Shown: positions 27,601 to 39,252, numbered from the stretch's first letter. The stretch: 64,000 nucleotides of DNA from Tolumonas auensis DSM 9187 (GCF_000023065.1 NC_012691.1:3166501-3230500); one strand, 5' to 3'. The notes: generated by a model from the sequence alone, not told the origin. A program made the numbers and translations.

Positions 27601-27710
27601 TTACGCTGTTTGTGCTGCCGGTGATTTATACCTATGTCGGTAAAACACATAAACCATTACAGGAATTTGATGAATCCGTTGCGCCATTAGCGTTGCATGA
27701 TGATGAGTAA
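24636..27710 (+). CDS. RND-family multidrug efflux permease (HAE1 type)
   Basis: The product (1024 aa) is a full-length proton-driven RND pump. It begins MRFTDLFIRRPVLAVTISLM and has two large periplasmic loops, with the TM4 motif GLVVDDAIVVVENVDRH carrying the two proton-relay aspartates and the TM11-TM12 region ending VLPVIYTYVG. Sequence blocks resemble the VexH/MexK-like branch and not AcrB itself. Substrates cannot be predicted. It is the last gene of the TetR-adaptor-pump operon and is followed by a terminator. Confidence 0.95.
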   Translation: MRFTDLFIRRPVLAVTISLMMVLFGLEALRGMAIREYPKVTNTVITVTTNYYGASADVIQGFISQPVEQAIAQAENIDYMTSRSQLGRSTITVNMRLNTDPNAALADVLAKVNSVRSQLPREADDPSITSSTGSNTSIVYIAFSSAELNSSQITDYLERVIKPQLFTVPGVAKVNLYGGTQFAMRVWLDPLKMGAYNLSSTQVLSVLQSNNYQSAPGQATGYFVLYNAEADTQVNSTEQLEELVVASHDGAVIRLRDIAKVSLEKNHDQYRALANGKEAVIAAVDSAPSANPLEIAANVRKLLPDFERNLPNTMNMKLLYDSTQAINESIHEVLKTIVEAAAIVLVVIALFLGSMRAVVIPIVTIPLSLIGVVMLMQMFGFSINLITLLAMVLAIGLVVDDAIVVVENVDRHIKAGEPPFRAAIIGTREIASPVITMTITLAAVYTPIALMGGVTGSIFKEFALTLAGAVFISGVIALTLSPMMCSVMLKPHINPNRFERGVENTLNSITSGYSRMLDKVMTRRPVIIIFGIIVLAVMPLLFKLIPAELAPSEDRGAYLMMAKAPNTANLDYIQNNMAAAGETLMKDPAMSTNLALAGIPNNNQGLAIAILKPWSEREKAPVIVQRTNAALQDMPGVAISSFQFPELPGAGGGLPLQLVITTPNEFRSLFEVASDALAKIKTNRQFVYTDLDLAFDSATMHIAINRDKAGAYGVSMLAIAETLSTLMGDGNVNRVSLNGRSYEVIPQVERQFRLNPESIKHYYVTAANGQSIPLSNLVTVDLKSEIRALPHFNQLNSATIGIVPIMPMGDAVTWLEENVVSELPLGYQHDYMGEARQYVQEGSALMYTFLLALCVIFLVLAAQFESWRDPLVIMMSVPLAISGALVALAWGLSTMNIYTQVGIITLVGLISKHGILICEVAREQQLLKGLSKMDAVKIAARVRLRPILMTTAAMVTGLLPLLGAMGAGALSRFSIGIVIVAGLTIGTFFTLFVLPVIYTYVGKTHKPLQEFDESVAPLALHDDE

Positions 27711-27731
27711 ATAATTCCGTTATCTCTGAAA

Positions 27732-27757
27732 AAGCCCTCTAAGCTGAGGGCTTTTTT
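27732..27757 (+). terminator. intrinsic terminator of RND operon
   Basis: AAGCCCTC pairs with GAGGGCTT around a 6-base loop, followed by a T-run. Confidence 0.92.
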
Positions 27758-27962
27758 ATCCGGCAGAATATCAGGCTGTTATTCTGCAAACAGGACAAAA
27801 ATCCATCCGTAAATCCGCTAAAATGATCCTAAGTAGTATTTTTACTATGCCTTCTGCTCAATTTTTATATAATTCACCGCCACATACGCATAAGAATTCA
27901 TATGGCCATTATAATTAATGGGCAGATTTAAACGCGGTTCATGTCAAACAAGGAAGCCAGAA

Positions 27963-29384
27963 ATGGAAAATATAATTAATGCACTGAGTGACCTCTTATG
28001 GGGCCAGCTCGTCTATGTGCTGCTGGCCGTAGGGATTTTTTTCACTATCCGTACAGGTTTCATTCAATTCCGTCATTTCGGTCACATGTTCACCGTACTG
28101 AAACACAGTACCGTCAGTGATGCCGCCGGGATCTCCTCCTTTCAGGCACTGTGTACCGGTCTGGCAGCACGCGTCGGTACCGGTAATCTGGCCGGTGTCG
28201 CAGTCGCCATTTACCTCGGCGGTCCGGGTGCTATTTTCTGGATGTGGCTGATCGCGATGATTGGAATGGCATCCGCTTTTGTAGAAAGTACGCTGGCGCA
28301 GCTCTACAAAGTGAAAGACGATAATGGCAGCTACCGTGGTGGTCCGGCCTATTACATGGAAAAAGGCTTGGGTCAGCGCTGGATGGGCGTGCTGTTCTCC
28401 ATTTTCCTGATCATCTCGTTTGGTCTGGCCTTTAACTCGGTGCAGGCCAACTCGATCAGTGGCGCCATGCAGTCTGCATTCGGTATTCCAAACTGGATCA
28501 CCGGCGTTGTATTAGCCGTTCTGAGTGGCATCGTTATTTTCGGTGGCCTACGCAGCATCGCGCGTTTTTCCGAGCTGGTCGTGCCATTTATGGCTATCGC
28601 TTATCTGCTTCTGGCTGTTGTTATTGTCGGCATGAATCTGGAGAAGTTACCAGATGTGTTCATGACCATTATCAATTCTGCCTTTGGTCTGGAACAGGCG
28701 GGCGCCGGTGCGCTGGGTTATACCATCGCCCAGGCAATGATGAATGGCATCAAGCGTGGTCTGTTCTCTAACGAAGCAGGGATGGGTTCAGCTCCAAATA
28801 CTGCTGCAACCGCCAGTCCTTATCCGCCGCATCCAGCATCACAAGGTTATGTGCAGATGATGGGGGTATTTATCGATACCATCGTGATCTGTACCTGTAC
28901 TGCGGCAATCGTATTGCTTTCCAATCAGTATGTGCCGGGTAATAACCTGACCGGGATCCAACTCACGCAGGCGGCATTGTCGGAGCACATCGGCAGTGCT
29001 GGCAATTATTTCATCGCGTTTGCGGTGTTCTTCTTTGCCTTTACTTCGATTGTCGCTAACTACGCGTACGCCGAAAACAACCTGGTGTTCCTGGAACACA
29101 ATCACCCGGCCCGTCTGGCACTTTTCCGTCTGTGTGTACTGGGGATGGTGATGTTTGGCGCGGTGGCTGAGTTGCCGGTTGTCTGGACACTGGCTGATAT
29201 CTCCATGGCATTCATGATTGTGACCAACCTGATTGCCATCATTTTGTTGTCCGGTACCGCATCCAAACTGGCGAAAGATTACAACGCACAACGTAAAGCC
29301 GGTAAATTACCGACTTTTGATGTGAATCAGTTCCCGGAAATGAAAGCGAAAATCGAACCGGGGATCTGGGATAACAATAAATAA
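27963..29384 (+). CDS. sodium:alanine/glycine symporter (AGCS family)
   Basis: The product (473 aa) is an inner-membrane Na+-coupled amino-acid carrier, probably for alanine or glycine. AGCS signatures include FRHFGHMF after the first helices, GTGNLAGVAVAIYLGGPGAIFWMW, YRGGPAYYMEKGLG and GLFSNEAGMGSAPN TAATA. It has about 11 hydrophobic segments. The ORF is open to 27918, but ATG 27963 has AAGGAAG 7 bases upstream. It is monocistronic between two terminators. Confidence 0.94.
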   Translation: MENIINALSDLLWGQLVYVLLAVGIFFTIRTGFIQFRHFGHMFTVLKHSTVSDAAGISSFQALCTGLAARVGTGNLAGVAVAIYLGGPGAIFWMWLIAMIGMASAFVESTLAQLYKVKDDNGSYRGGPAYYMEKGLGQRWMGVLFSIFLIISFGLAFNSVQANSISGAMQSAFGIPNWITGVVLAVLSGIVIFGGLRSIARFSELVVPFMAIAYLLLAVVIVGMNLEKLPDVFMTIINSAFGLEQAGAGALGYTIAQAMMNGIKRGLFSNEAGMGSAPNTAATASPYPPHPASQGYVQMMGVFIDTIVICTCTAAIVLLSNQYVPGNNLTGIQLTQAALSEHIGSAGNYFIAFAVFFFAFTSIVANYAYAENNLVFLEHNHPARLALFRLCVLGMVMFGAVAELPVVWTLADISMAFMIVTNLIAIILLSGTASKLAKDYNAQRKAGKLPTFDVNQFPEMKAKIEPGIWDNNK

Positions 29385-29401
29385 TCCTGCTCTGCCGAGA
29401 C

Positions 29402-29431
29402 AAAGAAGGCCGCTTTTGCGGCCTTCTTTTT
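29402..29431. terminator. bidirectional terminator between symporter gene and lacZ
   Basis: A 12-bp stem (AAAGAAGGCCGC with GCGGCCTTCTTT) with a TTTT loop has a T-run on the plus strand and A-residues upstream, serving the two convergent genes. Confidence 0.92.
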
Positions 29432-29435
29432 ATGG

Positions 29436-32531
<3,096 letters not shown>

Positions 32532-32653
32532 CTATTTTCATACATCATTCCTCCTTATTCAGCAGAAATGATGGGTTATAAATTTCATCATAAAGAGCAG
32601 ATATGAAACTGACTGTCAGATTTTATTCATGGCGTGATTCCCGTCATAAAATG

Positions 32654-32671
32654 AATGTAAACGATTACATT
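32654..32671. promoter_or_regulatory. LacI/GalR-type operator upstream of lacZ
   Basis: AATGTAAACGATTACATT is a near-perfect palindrome of the LacI/GalR/PurR class with the central CG. It lies 140 bp upstream of lacZ. The regulator is not encoded in this window. Confidence 0.7.
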
Positions 32672-32715
32672 TTTAGAGGGAATTAAAGGGGGTATCATCC
32701 CCCTGTTGGTCATAT

Positions 32716-35619
32716 TTACTGGATCGGCTGATCCGGTGCAGGTAACTGCCGATCAATCAGCTTATGCCACAAAGCCACTACTGCTGCGCGTTCTTCCTGT
32801 AATTCCTGACCATCAATAATCCGGGTTACGCCGGACAAAGTACAACGATGCGCCCGATCCCGGATTGCCAGATAGGCTTTTTTCAGTGTAATCGATTCCT
32901 CTTCTGTGAGTAATCCGGCTTCCACACAAGATTCAAAGATACGCACGTTATCCGACCAGCGGGTCAGTAATGCCGGATTCTGCGCCGCATAGGCCAGCAC
33001 CATAAACTGAGCAATAAACTCAATTTCTATCATGCCGCCCGCGCTCTGTTTCAGATCAAACTGATCCGCCGTACCGCGCAACAAATGTTTGCGCATCTTA
33101 TTGCGCATATCCGCCACCGATTTCGCCAGTGAGTGGATTTCCCGCGGCTGACTCAGGATCTCAGCCCGCACCCGCTCAAAACCGGCCAGCAGCGCAGCAT
33201 CGCCATACACGGCCCGCGAACGCACCAGCGCTTGATGTTCCCAGACCCAGGCTTCATGTTGCAGATAATGCTCATAAGCATTCAGCGTAGAAACCAGCAT
33301 GCCGGAAGCACCGGACGGGCGCAGTTCCATATCAATTTCATACAGAATGCCGGACGTCGTACGGGTCTCACATAGATGAATGATTTTCTGTGCCAGACGC
33401 ACATAAAACTGCCGTACACTCAGCGGTTTATCCCCGTTGGTATACCCTTCCCCTTCGGTCGCGTGGATAAACACAACATCCAGATCCGAACCATAACCCA
33501 GCTCAATACCACCCAGTTTGCCATAGGCAATCACCGCAAAATTTTTCTCGCCGTTTTTTACGGAAAGCGGTGGTAAACCGTGTCTGGCCGTGAGCTGACC
33601 CCATGCCTGATTGACTGCTTCCGTCAGCAACGCTTCCGCCAGCCAGGTCAGGTGATCACTGACTTTCATCAGCGGTAAGGCACCCGCGATATCCGCCGCG
33701 ACAATTTTCAGTAACTGGATCTGTTTGAACTGGCGCAACGCTTCCATCTGCTGCTCGACATCATCTTCCGGTACCCGCAGCAGATACTGACGCAGTTCAT
33801 CCCGATACTGATTGAGGGGGGTCGGGTTGTACAACTGTGCCGGATCGAGCAGTTCATCCAGCAACACCGGATATCGCGCCAGCTGCTCAGCCACCAGCGG
33901 TGTGGCCGCACACAGTTTCAGTAACTGTTTCAGTGCGCCCGGATTTTCAGCCAGCAACTGCAGATAGGCGGAACGGGTAGCAATATGCAGCAGCACTTTG
34001 CGGATCCGGTTCAGCAGCTCCGTCGGGGCGGCATCCTGCACCAGCAGGCTCAGCAGACGCGGCATGAGTTTCCCCAATGCTTCCCGTCCCTGCGGGCCGA
34101 TCGGCCGGTGCAGACATTCATCGCGTAAGTGTGTCAGCTCCGTTGCCAGTTTCTCTGCTTCCGCCACATTTTGCTGCTGCAATAACGGCACCAGATCTTC
34201 CGCCGGTAAATGGCTGTGCCACATATCCTGCCAGGCAGTAGGCACATCCGATTCCTGCTCTTCCTGCTCACCAATCACCTGACTGAATAACTGGTGAATC
34301 GCCGCGTGTACCTGCTGTAAGGCCTGAGCGAATTCTTCCCAGGAGTGATATCCCATGGCGACCGTCACCCGCAGCCGATCCCGGTCATTATCCGGTAATG
34401 TCTGGGTTTGCTGATCGGCGATCTCCTGCAGGATATTTTCTACCCGCCGCAGATAGTGATAACCGGACGAGAGTGTCTGATATTCCTCATCCGTCAGCAC
34501 ATGATGCTGCTGTAACGCCCGGAGTGCCGCCGGCATATGCCGCACCTGCAGCTCTGGTTCACGGCCACCCCGGATCAGCTGATGAGCCTGGACAATAAAC
34601 TCGACATCACGGATACCACCGGCCCCCAGCTTGATGTCATTTTTTAACCCTTTGCGCCGTATTTCAGCGACGATCATGCCTTTCATTTTCCGCAGCGCAT
34701 CAATCGCCCCGAAATCCACATAGCGGCGGTAAATAAACGGTTTCAGCATCTGCATCAGGTAGCGGCTGTCATCATTTTCCGGTCCCATGATACGCGCCTT
34801 CACCATCGCATAACGTTCCCAGTTACGGCCGTGCTGCTGGTAATACTCTTCCAGCGCCGCAAAACTTGCCACCAGCGGACCGGAATCGCCGAATGGCCGC
34901 AGCCGCATATCGACCCGGTACACCTGACCATCCGCGGTCTGCTGATGCAGCGCATTAATCAGTTGCTGGCCCAGACGGGTGAAGAAGGACTGATTATCCA
35001 GTTCCCGTCGTCCGCCCTGCGTGAAGCCCCGTTCCGGATAAGCAAAAATCAGATCAATATCGGACGAAAAGTTCAGCTCCCCTCCGCCCAGCTTACCCAT
35101 ACCAAAGATCAGCATGCGTTGTGGTTCGCCACTTTCCCTGCCGATCGGCGTACCGGCTTCACGGCACATTTTGGTATACAGCCAGTCATAGGCTGCCATG
35201 ATCAGGCTTTCCGCCAGCACTGAGAGATGTTTAAAGCTTTCTTCTACTTCGGATAAGCCCAGCAACTCACGCCAGGCAATCAGCACCATATGCTCCCGAC
35301 GGAACTGGCGCAGCACCCGCTTCAGACTATCCTCACTGTCCACGTGTTGTAAGGCGGTTTGCAGCAGAGCCGGATACGCCGCACTGCGTTCTGCCTGCAA
35401 ATATCGCTCACTGGTAAGCAGTTCAGCCAGCATGGCCGGAGAATAAATAAATGACTCGGCGACAAAATCAGATAACGCCAGCAAACGCAGCAACATCGGC
35501 TGATGAGATAAAAACAGCGCTTGCTGCTGTGCATCAGCGCGCTCCAGCAGACGTCGCCACTGTTTTGCCGCCAGTTCAGACAGTAATGCAGGTAAAGGAA
35601 TGGCAGTAGATGAAGTCAT
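32716..35619 (-). CDS. glnE: bifunctional glutamine synthetase adenylyltransferase/adenylyl-removing enzyme
   Basis: The product (967 aa) adds and removes AMP on glutamine synthetase in response to PII and glutamine. It has two nucleotidyltransferase halves: the N-terminal deadenylase with GMGKLGGGELNFSSDIDLIF (D187, D189) and the C-terminal adenylylase with YGKLGGIELGYGSDLDVVF, each followed by a GlnD-PII helical domain (RKGLKNDIKLGAGGIRDVEF, then DQFDLKQSAGGMIEIEF). The start at 35619 is the first that fits the family length; no strong ribosome site is seen. GlnB, its partner, is encoded at 41869-42207. Confidence 0.96.
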   Translation of the reverse strand: MTSSTAIPLPALLSELAAKQWRRLLERADAQQQALFLSHQPMLLRLLALSDFVAESFIYSPAMLAELLTSERYLQAERSAAYPALLQTALQHVDSEDSLKRVLRQFRREHMVLIAWRELLGLSEVEESFKHLSVLAESLIMAAYDWLYTKMCREAGTPIGRESGEPQRMLIFGMGKLGGGELNFSSDIDLIFAYPERGFTQGGRRELDNQSFFTRLGQQLINALHQQTADGQVYRVDMRLRPFGDSGPLVASFAALEEYYQQHGRNWERYAMVKARIMGPENDDSRYLMQMLKPFIYRRYVDFGAIDALRKMKGMIVAEIRRKGLKNDIKLGAGGIRDVEFIVQAHQLIRGGREPELQVRHMPAALRALQQHHVLTDEEYQTLSSGYHYLRRVENILQEIADQQTQTLPDNDRDRLRVTVAMGYHSWEEFAQALQQVHAAIHQLFSQVIGEQEEQESDVPTAWQDMWHSHLPAEDLVPLLQQQNVAEAEKLATELTHLRDECLHRPIGPQGREALGKLMPRLLSLLVQDAAPTELLNRIRKVLLHIATRSAYLQLLAENPGALKQLLKLCAATPLVAEQLARYPVLLDELLDPAQLYNPTPLNQYRDELRQYLLRVPEDDVEQQMEALRQFKQIQLLKIVAADIAGALPLMKVSDHLTWLAEALLTEAVNQAWGQLTARHGLPPLSVKNGEKNFAVIAYGKLGGIELGYGSDLDVVFIHATEGEGYTNGDKPLSVRQFYVRLAQKIIHLCETRTTSGILYEIDMELRPSGASGMLVSTLNAYEHYLQHEAWVWEHQALVRSRAVYGDAALLAGFERVRAEILSQPREIHSLAKSVADMRNKMRKHLLRGTADQFDLKQSAGGMIEIEFIAQFMVLAYAAQNPALLTRWSDNVRIFESCVEAGLLTEEESITLKKAYLAIRDRAHRCTLSGVTRIIDGQELQEERAAVVALWHKLIDRQLPAPDQPIQ

Positions 35620-35722
35620 TTTCAGGCAATCCGTTGACAGTGAATACCTAAAGCATAACAGCATCCATACGACTGCGGGATGATGGGATAGTCAATCTGT
35701 GACTTTTAAATCATGCTGCCGT

Positions 35723-35831
35723 GAGGGCATTCAGGTAACAGATAAGCGACCGTTGGCGGCAAGGATGCCGCCGCCCGAGCCTACAGGGATGTATTTATGG
35801 CGTGTCGGCGTTCTGCTACCTGAACGCCCTC
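35723..35831. repeat. 109-bp inverted-repeat element
   Basis: Terminal 15-bp arms (35723-35737 GAGGGCATTCAGGTA and 35817-35831) pair at 14 of 15 positions. Inside is a perfect 7-bp hairpin (GGCGGCA-AGGA-TGCCGCC, 35755-35772) followed by a CTACAGGGATGTATTTATGGCG segment. It fills most of the gap between glnE and zur. The shape is like a small palindromic interspersed repeat. Confidence 0.6.
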
Positions 35832-35857
35832 AACTGACTCTGCTGCTGATGGGATGA

Positions 35858-36289
35858 TTAGCTGGCTTTTGCGTCTTTGCAGGTCTTGCAAATACCCTGC
35901 AATTCCAGAAATTGCGGGATCAGTTCAAACTGATGTGTCGCGGCCTGCTGCTCCAGCTCAGCCACCAGACTTTCCGCAATCGGCACTTCCTGCACCAGCC
36001 CGCACTGGTGACAAATCAGCAGCTGAGTGACATGGCCGCAGTGCTGATGATGACAAACCATGTATTTCTGGATCGACTGGATATAATGCACCATGCCGGC
36101 TTCCACCAGAAACCCCAGTGCGCGGTAAACCGTCGGTGGCTGCCAGTGCACTTCTCTTGCCCGCAACAATTGCAGCACATCATAGGCACTGACCGCACGA
36201 TCAGCCTGTAATAACGCATCCAGCACCAGCTTGCGATTGGTCGTTAATCCCGCCTGATTGTGTTCACAATGTGGTGAGGCATGCTGCAT
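35858..36289 (-). CDS. zur: zinc uptake regulator, Fur family
   Basis: The product (143 aa) is a Fur-family metalloregulator. A winged-helix domain (LVLDALLQADRAVSAYDVLQ, PPTVYRALGFLVEAGMVHYI) is followed by a metal-binding dimerisation domain with the two structural CxxC pairs C93/C96 and C134/C137 plus C79 and C84, as in Zur. It is divergent from the zinc ABC genes with a Zur box between, which fixes its identity. ATG 36289 follows an AGGAGAG site. The longer in-frame start at 36322 is not supported. Confidence 0.93.
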   Translation of the reverse strand: MQHASPHCEHNQAGLTTNRKLVLDALLQADRAVSAYDVLQLLRAREVHWQPPTVYRALGFLVEAGMVHYIQSIQKYMVCHHQHCGHVTQLLICHQCGLVQEVPIAESLVAELEQQAATHQFELIPQFLELQGICKTCKDAKAS

Positions 36290-36388
36290 GAACCCAACTC
36301 TCCTGAATAACCTGATACTCACTAAGGATACCGAATCATTGCCTGTTCAGCAGCAAAAAGTCTTATTGATAACCCTTTTCATCTCGGG

Positions 36389-36403
36389 TGTTATGTTATA
36401 ACA
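36389..36403. promoter_or_regulatory. Zur box
   Basis: TGTTATGTTATAACA matches the enterobacterial Zur core TGTTATANTATAACA at all but one defined position. It lies between zur and the znu genes, 34 bp before the 43-codon ORF, so zinc-loaded Zur should repress the znu operon here. Confidence 0.88.
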
Positions 36404-36436
36404 TCCGCAGCAATTTGTAACCTCCGGTTATTGTTT

Positions 36437-36568
36437 ATGCCGCATTCTCATCACTCTTCCACCGTACGTCCGGCGGCCAGTCTGTTCTGGTCGGTCTGGC
36501 AACGCTTATTCGTGGCTGCCATCGTGTTATTGCCCATCTGGGCTTTACTGTTATGGAGCATGAGCTGA
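36437..36568 (+). CDS. 43-residue His-containing single-helix membrane protein, unknown
   Basis: This short ORF begins MPHSHHSSTVRP and contains one hydrophobic segment (about residues 24-41), ending SMS. The stop is 1 base before the znuC start and the ORF follows the Zur box directly, so it is the first cistron of the zinc operon and translationally coupled to znuC. A ribosome site is not obvious (CCTCCGG lies upstream). The three N-terminal histidines could contact zinc. I know no named family; it may be a small accessory protein or a leader peptide. Confidence 0.55.
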   Translation: MPHSHHSSTVRPAASLFWSVWQRLFVAAIVLLPIWALLLWSMS

Positions 36569-36569
36569 T

Positions 36570-37313
36570 ATGTTGCACTGTGAAAATCTGACACTGGGCT
36601 ATGACCGCCATCCGGCAATCCATCATCTGAATCTGGATGTCCCGGCCGGGCAGTTGCTGGCAATCGTCGGCCCTAATGGTGCCGGCAAATCCACGTTGCT
36701 GAAAGGCATTATGGGACAACTCAAGCCACTACAGGGACACCTGCAGCTGAACGGAATAGAGCGCGAACAGATCGCCTATCTGCCGCAACAATCGCGGATT
36801 GATCGACAGTTCCCTATCAGTGTTACCGAGCTGGTCGGTATGGGATTGTGGCATAAACTGGGGAGTTTTGGCCGTCTCACCAAAGCGCACCGGCATCAGA
36901 TCGAACATGCACTGCAGGCTGTCGGTATGCAGGGTTTTGCTAACCGGCCGATAGCGTCGCTTTCCGGCGGACAAATGCAACGCACCCTGTTTGCCCGTCT
37001 CTATCTGCAGAATGCCGAACTGATCCTGCTGGATGAGCCGTTTAATGCCATCGACAGCCGGACCTGCCAGGATCTGCTGCAACTGCTGCAACACTGGCAT
37101 CAGCAGGGCCGGACCATTCTGGCGGTACTGCATGACAGTGAACAGGTGCGTCACCATTTTCCGTACAGTCTGCTGCTGGCTCGCCAGTTAGTCGCATATG
37201 GTGCAACCACCGAGGTGCTCACACCAGAAAACTGGCAACGCGCCCGTCACCAGATCGAGTCGTTCGATGAACATGCACCGGTCTGTCACCAATCAGAAAA
37301 GGATGTTGCCTGA
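36570..37313 (+). CDS. znuC: zinc ABC transporter ATP-binding protein
   Basis: The product (247 aa) is the ATPase of the high-affinity zinc importer. It has Walker A GPNGAGKST, Q-loop YLPQQSRID, signature SLSGGQMQRTLFA and Walker B ELILLDEPFNAID. Its last base overlaps the znuB start (TGATG). Confidence 0.94.
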   Translation: MLHCENLTLGYDRHPAIHHLNLDVPAGQLLAIVGPNGAGKSTLLKGIMGQLKPLQGHLQLNGIEREQIAYLPQQSRIDRQFPISVTELVGMGLWHKLGSFGRLTKAHRHQIEHALQAVGMQGFANRPIASLSGGQMQRTLFARLYLQNAELILLDEPFNAIDSRTCQDLLQLLQHWHQQGRTILAVLHDSEQVRHHFPYSLLLARQLVAYGATTEVLTPENWQRARHQIESFDEHAPVCHQSEKDVA

Positions 37314-38191
37314 TGTTAGCTTTGCTCTGGCAATGGCTGATCGAGCCATTCGCCGAATTTGATTTTATGCTGCGGGCACTGGCCGGCTGTATTGCCCTGT
37401 CACTGAGTGCGCCGCTGGTCGGCGTCTTCCTGATGCTGCGTCGCATGAGCCTGACCGGGGATGCCATGGCACATGCCATTCTGCCAGGTGCGGCACTGGG
37501 TTATCTGGTCGCCGGATTATCGGTTGAAGCCATGACCATCGGCGGTCTGCTGGCTGGCGGACTGGTGGTGATCCTCTCCGGTTTCGTGGCCCGCCTGACC
37601 GAAAGCGGTGAAGACAGCAGTCTGGCTGCCTTTTATCTGATTTCGATGGCCCTCGGGGTGATGATCATCTCCGTCAATGGCAGCAGCGTCGATCTGCTGC
37701 ACGTGCTGTTTGGTTCGGCACTGGCGCTGAACGATGCCGCACTGTGGCTGCTCGGCAGCGTGACATCACTGACCTTGTTGCTGCTGGCACTCCTGTATCG
37801 TCCGCTGGTCATGGAATGTCTCGACCCCGACTTCCTTGGCAGCGTCAGCCGCATGGGGCCGGTCGCGCATATCGCCTTCCTGCTGCTGGCAGTACTGAAC
37901 CTGATTGCCGGATTCCACGCCATTGGCACGCTGATGGCGGTCGGGATCATGATCCTGCCGGCGATCACCGCCCGCTACTGGACCAACCGTCTCAGTCATC
38001 TGCTGATGATTTCGGTGGTGCTGGCAATGTTCAGCAGTCTGGCTGGTTTGCTGGTTTCCTATCATCTGGGATGGCCAACCAGTCCGGCGATCATTCTGAC
38101 GCTGGGGGTCTGCTATTTTCTGTCTATCATTGCCGGTCACCGCAGTGGTCTGCTCTGGCGTTATGTGCGACGCGCTCATCTGCAAGCTTAA
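37313..38191 (+). CDS. znuB: zinc ABC transporter permease
   Basis: The product (292 aa) is an ABC-3 family permease with about eight helices; family segments are SAPLVGVFLMLRRMSLTGDA and HAILPGAALGYL. It forms the membrane channel with ZnuC. Confidence 0.94.
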   Translation: MLALLWQWLIEPFAEFDFMLRALAGCIALSLSAPLVGVFLMLRRMSLTGDAMAHAILPGAALGYLVAGLSVEAMTIGGLLAGGLVVILSGFVARLTESGEDSSLAAFYLISMALGVMIISVNGSSVDLLHVLFGSALALNDAALWLLGSVTSLTLLLLALLYRPLVMECLDPDFLGSVSRMGPVAHIAFLLLAVLNLIAGFHAIGTLMAVGIMILPAITARYWTNRLSHLLMISVVLAMFSSLAGLLVSYHLGWPTSPAIILTLGVCYFLSIIAGHRSGLLWRYVRRAHLQA

Positions 38192-38200
38192 GGAGTCTTC

Positions 38201-39145
38201 ATGCGTTTTTCTCATTGCCTCACATCGGTATTGCTCAGCAGCAGCCTCTGCTCGCCGTTCGTACTGGCCGACGATAAAATTCCGGTTATCGCCAGTTTTT
38301 CTATTCTGGGCGATCTGGTGCAACAGGTTGGCGGCGAACATGTCACCGTCTCGACCCTGGTAAGCCCGAATGGCGATGCTCACGTTTATCAGCCAACGCC
38401 ACAGGACACTATCCGCCTGACCAAATCACAGCTGTTTGTGGTCAATGGTCTGGGCTTTGAAGGCTGGATGGAGCGTCTGGTCTCTGCCAGTCACTACAAA
38501 GGCAAAGTGATCACCGCCAGTGCCGGTATTCACGTTTTAGCCTTTGGTGACGAAGAGCAAAACCAGCCTGATGATGCCGATGAGCATCATGACGAAGCAG
38601 ATGAGCATCAGCACGGCAGTCAGAATCCTCATGCCTGGCACAGCATTCCGAATACCATTCAGTATGTCCGCAACATTGCCGATGGCTTAAGCCAGATTGA
38701 TCCGGCGCATAAAGCTGATTATCAGACGAATGCCGGCAACTATATTCAGCAACTGGAACAGCTGGATAAATCACTGCTGCAGGAATTTGCTGCCATTCCG
38801 GCGGAAAAACGCAAGATGATCACCAGTCATGATGCTTTTGGTTATCTGTCAGCCCGCTATCAGATCACCACGATTGCACCTCAGGGTGTCAGCACCGAAT
38901 CTGAAGCCTCTGCCAGTGACATTGCCAAGATTATCAAACAGATCCGCAAGGAAAATATCAAAGCACTGTTTGTGGAAAACATCTCTGATCCGCGACTGAT
39001 GCAGCAAATCAGCAAAGAAACCAGTGTGAAACCGGGACAACCTCTGTTCTCTGATGCGTTGTCAGATGACAAAGGTCCCGCGCCAACCTATCTGGAGATG
39101 ATGCGTTACAATACCGCACAAATCCTTGCCGCACTGAAGCAGTAA
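38201..39145 (+). CDS. znuA: zinc ABC transporter periplasmic binding protein
   Basis: The product (314 aa) is a cluster A-I metal-binding protein with a signal peptide (residues 1-23). H61 (GDAHVYQP) and H144 (NPHAW) are the expected zinc ligands, and a flexible His/Asp-rich loop (residues 117-140, DEHHDEADEHQHG) is typical of ZnuA and not of manganese homologues. It lies 9 bp after znuB, unlike E. coli where znuA is divergent. Confidence 0.93.
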   Translation: MRFSHCLTSVLLSSSLCSPFVLADDKIPVIASFSILGDLVQQVGGEHVTVSTLVSPNGDAHVYQPTPQDTIRLTKSQLFVVNGLGFEGWMERLVSASHYKGKVITASAGIHVLAFGDEEQNQPDDADEHHDEADEHQHGSQNPHAWHSIPNTIQYVRNIADGLSQIDPAHKADYQTNAGNYIQQLEQLDKSLLQEFAAIPAEKRKMITSHDAFGYLSARYQITTIAPQGVSTESEASASDIAKIIKQIRKENIKALFVENISDPRLMQQISKETSVKPGQPLFSDALSDDKGPAPTYLEMMRYNTAQILAALKQ

Positions 39146-39237
39146 AAAAGATTAATCCGTCGCTTTCTTGTCTGACTGAGCCTCGTCCACCAGCTGGCGC
39201 TGGCTCACTCTCTCCGATCGGCAATAGCGTTAAATCA

Positions 39238-39252
39238 TTCGATTAAATCGAA
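39238..39252. promoter_or_regulatory. 15-bp palindrome upstream of pirin gene
   Basis: TTCGATT-A-AATCGAA is a perfect palindrome about 86 bp before the pirin start. It may be an operator; the protein that binds it is unknown. Confidence 0.45.

Noticed and set aside
27841-27873. TATAAT-like sequence upstream of the alanine symporter
   Set aside because: No -35 hexamer lies at a suitable distance, so a promoter is not assigned.
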